64,000 nt of DNA from Paenibacillus pinihumi DSM 23905 = JCM 16419 (GTDB lineage Bacteria; Bacillota; Bacilli; Paenibacillales; Paenibacillaceae). The notes under the pieces are model-generated. The model was not told the DNA's origin and searched no databases. It saw only the letters and a list, made by a program, of their open reading frames with translations. A program made the position numbers and the translations under genes. How positions within the stretch are numbered: the first letter of the stretch is position 1; each line of letters opens with the position of its first letter. This document shows positions 26,058-35,700 of the stretch, in pieces. The stretch is taken from NCBI RefSeq assembly GCF_000422505.1, contig NZ_AULX01000025.1:62001-126000 (forward strand), given 5' to 3'.

Positions 26058-27293
26058 ATGGTCAAATTATTTAAAAAGGGTTCATACCGGATTCCGGCCG
26101 CTGCTGTGCTGATCACGGCGGTGCTTGCTGCAGGCACACCGGTTAATGCTTTGGGAAGTCCGGTGCTCGCGGCGGGCGTCAATCAGTCTGTTAAAACAAG
26201 CGAGAACATTATAAAGCCCAAAGGGCACAGAACCTATCATTCGCTGGACCGGGCAGTAAAGGCAGCGGGATTTCCCTTTGAAGCTCCATCCCTGCTTCCA
26301 AAAGGCTATCAGTTGAGCAGTGTCCAATTGTCGGGTGAAATTACGGGCCGCAACTCTGAGCGAATGGACTACGTAACGTTGAGTTTTGAACCGGCTGTTA
26401 AAAATCGTACTTACTCCTCATTCGGACTGGAAGCGGCTAATCTGAAGTATAGCAAGAGCAGCAAGGAAATTGTGGAAAGCCTAAAAGCTAGTTTACAGAA
26501 GCAAAAGTTCATCATCGAAGAGAAAGAAACAGATGTCGCAGGCAAGGCGGTCCTTCGAATTAACGCAACCCTGGAGGATGATTCAATTAAGATGGCTTTG
26601 TCTTATTTTTTCTGGGAGCGCAATGGGATTAGCTACAAATTGGAGTTGCTTAACTCTGATTTCTCTGAACAGGAGATTGAGGTACTGATTTCCTCCATGA
26701 AAATTCCTGACGAGAACATGAGGAAAACCTATATCAACAAAGATTCGCTTATGGTAGACGTGGTGGATGGGGAAGATTTACAGCTGGCGGCGAAAGCTAT
26801 TGGATTCACACCCAAATTTCCGCTCCAGGTATCCGGATTTACGCTGAAAAGCGCATTCGTGACCAGCAAAATCAACTTCAGTTATTCCAGAAATGGAAAA
26901 GAGGAATTGACGCGGGTGCTCTACAGTGAATATGAATCCTCCGACTCCCATGATAAGAAAAATCCGCAATGGTTCAAGCTGCTTCAGATGAAGGATGACG
27001 GGCAATTCAAGACCTTCAAGGCCAATAAACAGGTGCTGTTCTTCCGCACTGACGGCGGGGCGCGCAAGGTATCCGCCGAGCTCATAAAGATTGGAGGAAA
27101 AGAAGTGCTGCGCACATCCCCGTACACATCGGATGGCGGGAAGAGCAGCGCCTATAACCCGGTCTGGATCGGCTACTTCTGGCTGGAACAGGGCGTATGC
27201 TATCAGGCTGTATTCAAGAAGGATCAGGTAAAAGACCCGCAAGGAGCAGTTGCCGCTCTGATCAAGACCCGGCCTGTACAGCTTGCGAAGTGA
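26058..27293 (+). CDS. Secreted or anchored paralogue of the M56 sensor region (DUF4367-like)
   Basis: A 411-residue protein starting M-V-K-L-F-K-K-G-S-Y-R-I, with a hydrophobic segment (about residues 13-31) that may be signal or anchor. From there it aligns end to end with residues 338-750 of the M56 protein, including HRTYHSLDRAVKAAGF, ISSMKIPDENMRKTYI and FVTSKINFSY. ATG 26058 is set by AAGGAGG six bases upstream. The open frame reaches back to 25998 and retains an M56-like F-N-x-x-R-x-K-E and S-R-R-I-I-M, suggesting it arose from a full M56 gene. Function unknown; likely a ligand-binding decoy or partner. Confidence 0.8.
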   Translation: MVKLFKKGSYRIPAAAVLITAVLAAGTPVNALGSPVLAAGVNQSVKTSENIIKPKGHRTYHSLDRAVKAAGFPFEAPSLLPKGYQLSSVQLSGEITGRNSERMDYVTLSFEPAVKNRTYSSFGLEAANLKYSKSSKEIVESLKASLQKQKFIIEEKETDVAGKAVLRINATLEDDSIKMALSYFFWERNGISYKLELLNSDFSEQEIEVLISSMKIPDENMRKTYINKDSLMVDVVDGEDLQLAAKAIGFTPKFPLQVSGFTLKSAFVTSKINFSYSRNGKEELTRVLYSEYESSDSHDKKNPQWFKLLQMKDDGQFKTFKANKQVLFFRTDGGARKVSAELIKIGGKEVLRTSPYTSDGGKSSAYNPVWIGYFWLEQGVCYQAVFKKDQVKDPQGAVAALIKTRPVQLAK

Positions 27294-27348
27294 TGAATGA
27301 CGCATCGTTCAGCCAGAAGTTATACAGTAAATTTGTTAGGTTAAAATT

Positions 27349-27379
27349 AGAGAAGCCTTGCTCCGGGCTTCTCTTTTTC
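27349..27379 (+). terminator. Terminator after sensor-domain paralogue
   Basis: AGAGAAGCC/GGCTTCTCT stem with an eight-base loop, followed by TTTTTCTT. Confidence 0.9.
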
Positions 27380-27500
27380 TTATAGCGCAGATCCTCTTTT
27401 TGTGAGAAAATAGGTAATTAATTACAAACAAATTGCAAAGTGATGAGTCAAAAATTTCATAGTCAAATCTAATTTCCGGATAGAGAGGGGAGCCTCATAA

Positions 27501-27890
27501 GTGGCGCAAATTAAAATCTATGGAATCAGGGAAAAGCTGAATCCGATCAAGGCTCAAATGTCCGATGTGATTCATTCTGCTGTGGTGGAAGTTTTTCAAT
27601 TCCCCCCGGACAAGAGGTTCCATCGTTTTTTTTCGATGGACAAGGAAGACTTTATTTATGCCAATGGCCGTTCGGACGCCTATACTATTATTGAGATTAG
27701 CATGTTTGAAGGCAGGACGGCAGATACGAAGAAGCAGCTTATCAGACTGTTATTCCGAACATTCAAGGAGCAGCTTGGCATTTCTCCCGAAGATCTGGAG
27801 ATCACGATATTTGAAACTCCCAAGCATAACTGGGGCATTCGGGGTGTCCCTGGTGACGAACTGGCACTTAACTATAAAGTGAATGTATAA
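27501..27890 (+). CDS. Tautomerase-superfamily protein (YusQ-like)
   Basis: A 129-residue cytosolic protein beginning with GTG 27501 behind GAGAGGGGAG. It has the double beta-alpha-beta pattern of tautomerase enzymes (Q-I-K-I-Y-G, then Y-T-I-I-E-I-S-M-F-E-G-R and L-E-I-T-I-F-E-T). In the superfamily the catalytic proline is residue 2; here residue 2 is Ala, so the usual amino-terminal proline is missing. Either the activity differs or a proline-independent branch is represented. Monocistronic, with a terminator at 27905. Confidence 0.75.
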   Translation: MAQIKIYGIREKLNPIKAQMSDVIHSAVVEVFQFPPDKRFHRFFSMDKEDFIYANGRSDAYTIIEISMFEGRTADTKKQLIRLLFRTFKEQLGISPEDLEITIFETPKHNWGIRGVPGDELALNYKVNV

Positions 27891-27904
27891 CTGTAGTGTC
27901 CAAG

Positions 27905-27928
27905 CAGCCTGAGAGGGCTGTTTTTTTG
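27905..27928 (+). terminator. Terminator after tautomerase-like gene
   Basis: CAGCC/GGCTG stem with a short GAGAG-type loop and seven T residues. Confidence 0.8.
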
Positions 27929-28137
27929 TTGTGCGGTGAACGGCTTGAGCCATTTTCATATGAAAGCTGAATACAATGAACAGTCCTCTTTTATGGCCAG
28001 AGCAAATAATGACAGAATCATGCTAATGGATGACAAGTGCATTGGCCCGGGTGCCTTTAAACTATAGCTAAGGTAATGCCATAAGAAATTGAGCTGCTGC
28101 AAGCAGTTCAATTCATAACTTGGGGAGGCTATCGACT

Positions 28138-29454
28138 ATGGGCAACAACTTTAAGATTCCCGCACAAGCCGTTAAACCGGTCGGTACAAATCCGGTTGTG
28201 ACCGCTATATTTACTGCCGATCCTTCGGCTCATGTGTGGGAGGACGGCAGGATATATATTTATGCCTCGCACGATATGGACCCGGCCCGCGGCTGTGATT
28301 TAATGGACAGGTACCATGTCTATTCATCTGACGACATGGTCAATTGGCTGGATGAGGGCGAAATACTGCGCTCCGAAGACGTTTCATGGGGAAGGCCGGA
28401 AGGCGGCTTCATGTGGGCGCCGGATTGTGCTTACAAGAATGGCACGTACTATTTTTACTACCCGCACCCGAGTGAATCCGACTGGAACAACTCCTGGAAG
28501 ATTGGGGTCGCAACCAGCAAGCAGCCCGGCACAGGGTTTGTCGATCAGGGATATATCCCGGGTCTTGGCGCATTTGCCATGATCGACCCTTGTGTATTTG
28601 TAGATGATGATAACCGGGCCTACATGTACTATGGCGGCGGCGGACGATGCGCAGGCGGAGAGTTGAATGAGGATATGATGTCCATCAAGGGCGACATGCA
28701 CGACATGAACACGCTGGAGGATTTTCATGAGGCGACGTGGGTGTTCAAGAGAAACGGGGTCTACTACCTGACCTACTCGGACAATGTGCATGACAACAAC
28801 CAGATGCGGTATGCCACAAGTGACAACCCGCTCGGTCCATGGACGTACCGGGGAGTCTTCCTGGAAACGACGGGCTGCTCTACCAGCCATGGTTCGGTAG
28901 CGGAGTTCAAAGGCAAGTGGTACTTGTTCTACCACAACCAGGCGATTTCGGATCAAGGCAATTTGCGGAGCATGTGCATTGATGAGCTGCATTTCAATGA
29001 GGACGGCAGCATTTGCACTGTAACGCAGACTGTGCAAGGGTTGTCTCCTGCAGGTGCTATTACGGAATCGGCTGAATATCCGCTCTATCAGGTAAGTGAG
29101 GTGGGAGCCGGTGGAACAATTTCGGTTGATGATGCCGGGAACAAAGCAGCTACGAATCTGGCGCAGCCTGGAGCATATTGCAGCTTCCCCGGGATCGACG
29201 GTGCGGGAGGAGGCAGAACCGCTCTCTACATTTATTATGAGACAAGAGAGACTCTCGCCAAGCTGCGCCTGTTCGTCAACGGTGACGATTTATCCCTGAT
29301 TAATCTGACCGGAACAAAAGACGGTTCTGAATACTGGGGCTGTGCCCATATTACGGTCCGTTTGAATCCCGGGAGCGACAATACAATTAAGCTGACCGGA
29401 GGACAGGGTGAGGTTCGTGTAAGCGGTATTACAGCTGTCCCGTTCAATGACTAA
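28138..29454 (+). CDS. GH43-family glycoside hydrolase with C-terminal carbohydrate-binding domain
   Basis: A 438-residue enzyme without a signal peptide. The five-bladed propeller of GH43 is indicated by F-T-A-D-P-S-A-H (catalytic base Asp), M-I-D-P-C-V-F (pKa-modulating Asp) and F-H-E-A-T-W-V-F (acid Glu). The last 130 residues (from about 310) look like a CBM6-type beta-sandwich. ATG 28138 follows GGGGAGG by nine bases; the TTG at 28120 overlaps that site and is rejected. Likely an arabinofuranosidase or xylosidase acting on imported oligosaccharides. Confidence 0.85.
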   Translation: MGNNFKIPAQAVKPVGTNPVVTAIFTADPSAHVWEDGRIYIYASHDMDPARGCDLMDRYHVYSSDDMVNWLDEGEILRSEDVSWGRPEGGFMWAPDCAYKNGTYYFYYPHPSESDWNNSWKIGVATSKQPGTGFVDQGYIPGLGAFAMIDPCVFVDDDNRAYMYYGGGGRCAGGELNEDMMSIKGDMHDMNTLEDFHEATWVFKRNGVYYLTYSDNVHDNNQMRYATSDNPLGPWTYRGVFLETTGCSTSHGSVAEFKGKWYLFYHNQAISDQGNLRSMCIDELHFNEDGSICTVTQTVQGLSPAGAITESAEYPLYQVSEVGAGGTISVDDAGNKAATNLAQPGAYCSFPGIDGAGGGRTALYIYYETRETLAKLRLFVNGDDLSLINLTGTKDGSEYWGCAHITVRLNPGSDNTIKLTGGQGEVRVSGITAVPFND

Positions 29455-29500
29455 TACAGTAGTAATAAAAAATTAAGAGATTGCGAATAAGTGCGAATCA

Positions 29501-29545
29501 GGGTTGCACATGCTGCCAATAGGCAGGCTGCTGCAGCCCTTTTTG
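29501..29545 (+). terminator. Terminator after GH43 gene
   Basis: GGGTTGCA pairs with TGCAGCCC (one wobble), with an inner CTGCC/GGCAG arm, followed by TTTTT. Confidence 0.8.
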
Positions 29546-29616
29546 GGTTGGAGACATGACCCAAATCAGTTGTAGCGTTTTAATAGAAAGAGAAACAGCC
29601 TAAGGACAAGAAAATA

Positions 29617-29638
29617 GGGAAGCGTGTCTCGGCTTCCC
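29617..29638 (-). terminator. Terminator of the intracellular protease gene
   Basis: GGGAAGC/GCTTCCC stem 70 bases past the protease stop. On the minus strand it is followed by TATTTTC. Confidence 0.65.
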
Positions 29639-29707
29639 CATTGTCAAATATAATAAATTTGAAGTAACGTTAAAATTTAATAGCTTATTAATATTTGGAT
29701 ATCCCAA

Positions 29708-30721
29708 TCAATGAGCAGTTACCAGCTCTCTCTGTTTCAATTCGTTGGACATCGTGTTTGTAGAACAAGAATTATTCAGGTTTAACAATCCGTTTCCTAC
29801 AAGCTTTGGATCTTCGTCCCTGAAGTCAGTTCTCTTGATAAGCTGCGCATATATTTCAGGCTCTGTAAATGTTCGGTCAAATTTGTCCTCACAAAGATTA
29901 ATGATAAGTGCGGCAGCACCCGCAACATGAGGACTAGCCATAGACGTTCCCGAAATCGCCATATAATTTCCCCCTGGCCATGTGGACTGAATATTAACTC
30001 CAGGTGCAACCAAGTCGAGCTCGAGGTTAGTATTCGTGAAGCATGGGAACCTGCCGTCCAAACCAACCGCCCCAACTTCCAAAACCTCCGGGTAAGCTCC
30101 TGGATAGCTTAATTCGTCATTTTTCACACCACAGTCCCCACCGTCCCGAAGTTCTCCTTCATTGCCAGCCGCGCAAACTACAAGGATATCATGGTTGACA
30201 GCATCTTGTATTGCTTTATGCAGTTCCGGATCGTTATCTTTTCCCCCGAGCGACATATTAATGACTCTGATACGTTTCCCATTTTTATTCCAGTTAATGC
30301 ACAGACGAATCGCATTAATGATGGACTGATTAGAAGCTCCAAATTCTTCTTGGCCCTGTTCGATAATCCGCTGCATTACTTTTAATATAACTAGCTCTGC
30401 TTTGGGAGCAACTCCTATAACGCCTGCCCCATTTTCTGCCGCCGCAATTGTTCCTGCGACATGAGTGCCGTGCCCGCTGTGATCTGTGACATCATCCGCC
30501 TTACCTTCTGATGGTACGAAATTATGCTTATCAATTACCCGATCCTTCAAGTCCGGGTGATTTACATCGCAGCCGCTGTCGATAACAGCAATAACGACTC
30601 CCTCCCCTTTATGGCCCTGATTCCATAATTCAGGAGCTTGAATCATTTTAATTCCTTGGGGTATTTCGGCCCTGCCAGCGGCAGGCTCCATAGTAAAAGG
30701 TATTAGTCGATAATTTGGCAC
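29708..30721 (-). CDS. Intracellular subtilisin-type serine protease (ISP)
   Basis: A 337-residue S8 protease without a signal peptide. The N-terminal R-L-I-P-F (residues 5-9) is the ISP inhibitory propeptide motif. Catalytic triad: D48 (VIDSGCD), H84 (GHGTHVAG) and S260 (SGTSMASP). Oxyanion Asn is in CAAGNEG. Length and motifs match Bacillus IspA. It degrades cytosolic protein, typically in stationary phase, after removal of the N-terminal extension. It is divergent from the nuclease gene at 30884. Confidence 0.93.
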   Translation of the reverse strand: MPNYRLIPFTMEPAAGRAEIPQGIKMIQAPELWNQGHKGEGVVIAVIDSGCDVNHPDLKDRVIDKHNFVPSEGKADDVTDHSGHGTHVAGTIAAAENGAGVIGVAPKAELVILKVMQRIIEQGQEEFGASNQSIINAIRLCINWNKNGKRIRVINMSLGGKDNDPELHKAIQDAVNHDILVVCAAGNEGELRDGGDCGVKNDELSYPGAYPEVLEVGAVGLDGRFPCFTNTNLELDLVAPGVNIQSTWPGGNYMAISGTSMASPHVAGAAALIINLCEDKFDRTFTEPEIYAQLIKRTDFRDEDPKLVGNGLLNLNNSCSTNTMSNELKQRELVTAH

Positions 30722-30883
30722 AATATTCTCTCCTTTAACATCTTTTTTAAACCAGAAGTATAGTGCCCGGCTGTTCCGTTTTTATTTCCCTCCTTTTACT
30801 GGTATGAAATAACCCGGATTAATTTTTGGTGGGGTGGGTAGGTTAACCGGGGTCATAAACAACATGAAGGGAGTTCATCGCAA

Positions 30884-31750
30884 GTGAAAAAATTGATAAA
30901 AGTAATATGCGTGGTGTCCGTAATTGCGCTTTCGGGCTGCGGAACAAATCAGCCTGCTCCAAATCCGGGCACGCAAGGACAAAAGAATTCGTCAAAGCAG
31001 AACATCGTCCAGCAGCAAACAAGGAACGCTGAGCGTATTTCACTTGCTGAGAACGATTTGGATCACACCTATTACAAAACGGCTATTGGGAAATCAGGAG
31101 CTGAATTAAAACAAGCTCTCAACGACATTATTAGCAAACAGGAAGTAATCAGTTACAGGGACGCGACTGAGGCTCTCCGCGATACAGACGAGGATCCGAA
31201 CAACAAGGATAATGTCTTATTGCTCTATGCTGGGCGGTCTGTTAAAAAAGCAAATTATGATAGCCAATGGAATAAAGAACATGTATGGGCCAAATCCCAT
31301 GGGGACTTCGGCACAGGACATGGAATGGGTTCGGATTTGCATAATCTAAGAGCCGAGGACCCAGGTGTTAATAGTGACAGGGGGCGGCTGGATTTTGATA
31401 AATCGGATGATGAATATCCAAAGGAAGAAGCTCCTGATACTCACTGGGATCAGGATTCCTGGGAACCAAGAGATGAGGTAAAGGGGGATGTTGCCCGAAT
31501 CATACTCTATATGGATACAAGATATGATGAGGATGATTGGAAGGATTTGAAGGTGGTTGATCGGACAGTTCGTGATAAATCCCCATTGCATGGGAAGCTC
31601 TCAGCCTTATTAAAATGGCATAATGAAGATGCCGTCGATGACTTTGAGAGACGTAGAAATAATGTCATTTACGAAAAATACCAGCACAATCGCAACCCGT
31701 TTATTGACCATCCGGAGTGGGTGAACCAGATATGGGGCGGTCAACAATAA
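30884..31750 (+). CDS. Endonuclease I/Bsn-family extracellular nuclease, predicted lipoprotein
   Basis: A 288-residue nuclease starting at GTG 30884. Lipobox L-S-G-C at about residues 17-20, then an Asn/Gln-rich linker to about residue 50. The endonuclease_1 core has W-N-K-E-H-V-W-A-K-S-H-G (metal/catalytic His), D-L-H-N-L-R and the C-terminal N-R-N-P-F-I-D-H-P-E-W-V motif. Family members degrade RNA or DNA outside the cell. The DUF2278 gene follows 51 bases later without a terminator between them. Confidence 0.9.
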   Translation: MKKLIKVICVVSVIALSGCGTNQPAPNPGTQGQKNSSKQNIVQQQTRNAERISLAENDLDHTYYKTAIGKSGAELKQALNDIISKQEVISYRDATEALRDTDEDPNNKDNVLLLYAGRSVKKANYDSQWNKEHVWAKSHGDFGTGHGMGSDLHNLRAEDPGVNSDRGRLDFDKSDDEYPKEEAPDTHWDQDSWEPRDEVKGDVARIILYMDTRYDEDDWKDLKVVDRTVRDKSPLHGKLSALLKWHNEDAVDDFERRRNNVIYEKYQHNRNPFIDHPEWVNQIWGGQQ

Positions 31751-31801
31751 CTCCCTGATGATTTGTAAAAGTACTTCATATAAAATAAGGAGGCCATAAA
31801 T

Positions 31802-32527
31802 ATGGAACAGTATGGTGTATTAATTGGGAAGGTTGTTAACATTGACAAAGATAATGTAAATAACGATGAAAAACCCCATTATAATTTAACGATTGAGGGC
31901 GAGAATCGCAAAAAATACAAACTTCCGATTAACGTTCAATCAAAAGACAAGCATATGTCGAAGGTCTTGTATTACTCCGATGCCAATTATCAGGCTCATG
32001 CCATTACCATACTTCCAACGATGTCATCCGGGTTCCATAAAATTAACCATCAGCAGAATGTAAATGCTGATATTGCGGTTGATTACATTCGCAGCGGGTT
32101 ATTTAATCCAAATGAAATGGTACCCCTGCCTCCCAATGCTCCGGGTGACAAAAACGATTTATATGAGTTTATCGATGAACATATGCACAATGCATTGAAT
32201 AATGATGATGCAGTCATTTATGCATATGGTACATTTTTTCCAAATGGCGGAAATGGCGTTCATAATGTGCATATGAATCAAGGCAATTTCCTGTTTGCTC
32301 GCGATGAAAATGGTGCTTACCATGATGGCTGTTTTCTGTTGCATTTTAAAAATGAAAACAAATGGATTGCTTACTTTCTGGCCTTCCAAAGTCAATCCTG
32401 GTGCACAGATGAAAATGGAGAACCGACAGAAGGAAGCCTTGACAAGGACGGGTACCCAGCAGGAGCATGCAAGTTCAATCAGGTGAAAGTCAAATTGCAA
32501 AATGGGGAACCAACTCCGGTCAGCTAA
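31802..32527 (+). CDS. DUF2278 family protein (YukJ-like)
   Basis: A 241-residue protein, AAGGAGG before the ATG. The family signature YGVLIGKV near the start, VDYIRSGLFNP with M-x-P-L-P in the middle, and G-N-G-V-H-N-V-H-M-N-Q-G-N followed by F-L-A-F-Q-S-Q-S-W mark DUF2278. Conserved His and Asn suggest a binding or enzymatic site, but no function is established. Co-transcribed with the nuclease gene; a shared role is possible but not shown. Confidence 0.88.
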   Translation: MEQYGVLIGKVVNIDKDNVNNDEKPHYNLTIEGENRKKYKLPINVQSKDKHMSKVLYYSDANYQAHAITILPTMSSGFHKINHQQNVNADIAVDYIRSGLFNPNEMVPLPPNAPGDKNDLYEFIDEHMHNALNNDDAVIYAYGTFFPNGGNGVHNVHMNQGNFLFARDENGAYHDGCFLLHFKNENKWIAYFLAFQSQSWCTDENGEPTEGSLDKDGYPAGACKFNQVKVKLQNGEPTPVS

Positions 32528-32539
32528 GAAAAAATACAA

Positions 32540-32588
32540 CAATGAGGTAAGACCATCCGGTTTAAGGAGTCTTGCCTCATTGCTGTTT
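32540..32588 (+). terminator. Terminator after DUF2278 gene
   Basis: A 14-bp stem, CAATGAGGTAAGAC/GTCTTGCCTCATTG (one wobble), followed by CTGTTTTG. Confidence 0.85.
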
Positions 32589-32718
32589 TGAAACTGTACA
32601 AAATCCTGTAACCAAGCCAAGATTGCATCGGATAGTTTACGAATGACCCATGGAAATGATCTCCTTTCTCTTTATATAATGAAAGCGGTTCCAAAATATA
32701 AAGAGGAGGTAATCATGT

Positions 32719-35700
32719 ATGTCACGCAAATTTCTCGCAATACTGTTAACCATTTTGCTGACCGTCACTTTAGCCCCTATTCCCGACAAGACTGCTGAGG
32801 CCGCTGTGCTGACCCCGGATTGGCAGCTGGTTGAGTCTTCGTATGACACAGTGGATACGTTCGTCGCCGCATATTCCGTTCAGGATCACGGGGCAACCGG
32901 AGACGGGACGACGGATGTTACGGGCACGTTCCAAACCTTGCTCGACTCTCTGGGCCAGCTTGGCGGGGGCACACTGTTTGTGCCTGAAGGAAAGTATGTG
33001 ATCCGCGGCAACCTGGTTATTCCGAAGGGTGTAACGCTGCGGGGCGAATGGAGCAAACCAGCCCGCGGAGAGCCTGTCCAAGGCACCGTCCTTATGGCGT
33101 ATGCCGGCCGCGGCGATGAGAACGGCACCCCCTTTATTACCCAAGAACCTTCCTCAGCTGTTCGTGATCTGGTGATCTGGTATCCCGAACAACATCCCGA
33201 CAACATTACACCTTACCCTCCTGCCATTATGTTCGGCAAGCCTTACTATTTCGGCAATGACTTCTGTAATGCTAAAAATATTACGCTCGTTAACGCTTAT
33301 AACGGTATCATTTTCTCCAGACAAAACGGTGGTTCAAGTCCGGTTATTAACGGCATCTACGGCACGCCGCTGTCCCGGGGTATTGAAATTGACAATATCG
33401 CCGATGTAGGGCGGATCGAGTGGGTGGATTTCTCCCCTGACTATTGGGCAGGTTCAGGCCTTCCAGGATCACCTGCTCCGGGTTCAGCCTACAAGGAGTG
33501 GATCTATGAGCATGGTACGGGTATTGTCATGCGCCGCAATGACTGGACCTACTCGGGTTATATTGCGGTAGACGGATACAATCGCGGCTTCCTTGTTGCC
33601 CCGTCTATTGCCAGCCCTGGTTCCATTCCCAACGGACATAACAATGACCTGAATTTCACAAATAACCAGACAGCCATATATTTTGAAACCGTCAGCAGTG
33701 ACGGCATCATGTTCACCAATGTTCATATTTCCGATAGCGAGAACGGAATTGTGGTTGGAGAAGGGACCTCCGGTGTTCTTCAGCTCAATAAGATCAATAT
33801 TGAGGCGACTGAACATGCAATTGCAGTAGATACGGCCTCAACGACCAAGCTCCAGCTGCAAGAAAGTGTGATCGCTGCGGGAGAGGTGAGCATAAAGGGT
33901 GGAACCTTCATGCCTTCGAACTCAGATTTCAACAATGCCGCGCCACAAATCCGCATTACGGATAACGGGCGGGGAATTGTGACGGGCAACCGGTTCGGGC
34001 AACCTGTGGATATCGAATATACGTCTGAATACTACTCCAGAATTGATCATACCCCTGTAGACATGAAGCCGCTGCCGGATTTCCCGGAGATCAAGCCGCT
34101 TACGCATAAGCCTTCGCGTATGGAGTTGTATGTGGTGACTGATCCGCAGTTCGGCGCTGTACATGATGGTGTCACCGATAATACGGCGGCGCTTCAGGCA
34201 GCACTGGATCAGGCAGCAACCGATGGCGGCGGGGTCGTCTTCCTTCCTCCGGGCAAGTATCGGGTGAATGGCAACTTGACGGTTCCGACAGGTGTGGAAC
34301 TGAAAGGCGCGTCAGACAATAGCAGTGTGCCAATGGGCCCCGGCAGCATTATTGAAGTGTATGCGGGACGCAATGATCCGGATGGAGAGCCGTTCCTGAA
34401 GCTGGCCAAGGAAAGCGGCCTGCGCGGGATTACCTTCAACTACCCGGAACAGGATTCATCCCATCTGCCGAATATGGCAGCCTATCCATATCTAATTCAA
34501 GTGACAGGCGAGGATGTGTATGTGGTCAATGTAGGAATGCGGGCTACTTACAGCGGTATTGACCTGTTCACATACCGTACGGACCGGCATGATATTGAAT
34601 CCGTAATGGGTCATGTCTTTAAGACTGGAGTCAAGGCTGGCGGTGGTGCCCAGGATGGAAGAATTACGAATCTTCATTTCAATTTGATCGTGTATGCCGC
34701 AGGTACCGAGTCTAAATTTGGTTCGTGGCCAAATTCCCCGGATATGCCCAATAACCAGCCAGTGTATGAATATGGCTTTGACAATCTGGATTTTCTGATT
34801 TTGGGTGATGTACAGGACGAAATTTTGTATAACAACTTCCACTACGGTTCGCATCGCGGCATGGTGCTTGAAAGCGAGAACGGAAAGGGGCCGACAGGCA
34901 TCAGTATGGGGCTTGGAGTCGACGGCGCCCGCAAGGGAATTGTGCTGGATGGTGTAGGCGATAGCGGCTTCGACTTTATTAACTCCCAGATCGTCGCCAT
35001 TGGAGGCGGGGATACCCAGTACATTCTGACAGGTTCTGGACTGGACGGCGAGGTTCGCCTGCATAGCTCCGACTACTGGGGCTCCCCTGGCGATGGTGTC
35101 TGGATAGATAGCGGTTCGGTCTATATGCAGCTGGCGAATTTCCACAATCCGGGGCAAAACAGCTTCGCCAAGCTCAGCGGCACGGGAACGCTGAAGCTGA
35201 ACAACTCGGTCGTCTGGCCGGTCAATAAGCTGCTCGATGCAGGGACAGAACCGAAGCTATTCGTGCAATCCTCGGTCATTGACCCGGGTACATCAGTAGT
35301 TGCTTCAATGGGACAGTGGAAAAATAATCTGGGCAACCAGCCCGTCGTTGGTTCTATTGCGCCATTCTCGGCTGTGGTAGAGCGCGCGGCCTTCGACTGG
35401 TCACACCCGGAGAATACCGGCACGAAGCTGGTCATCAAAAATACCGAAGGGGCCGCACCAATTAGCGGAAGTGTTCAGCTTATTCTGCCGGCAGCCTATG
35501 AGAGCAAGCTTAATAAACCAATCCGATTCAGTAGCATTGCGCAAGGCGAAAGCCTGGAGATCGGCCTGCCCTATCTGGCAGCCGATCTGGTCAAATTCAA
35601 GGTGACATTGAATGACGGCAGTTCTTATACTGTAACCTCCAGAGTCGGAGCTTCCTATGCAGCCAAGAAGGGGAAAGCATCCGGTCAGCCGCAGCTTGTG

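Noticed and set aside
27960-28067. 35-codon frame M-K-A-E-Y-N-E ... G-A-F-K-L before GH43
   Set aside because: Protein-like text, but no ribosome site and no homologue recognised; could be a relic, not strong enough to list.
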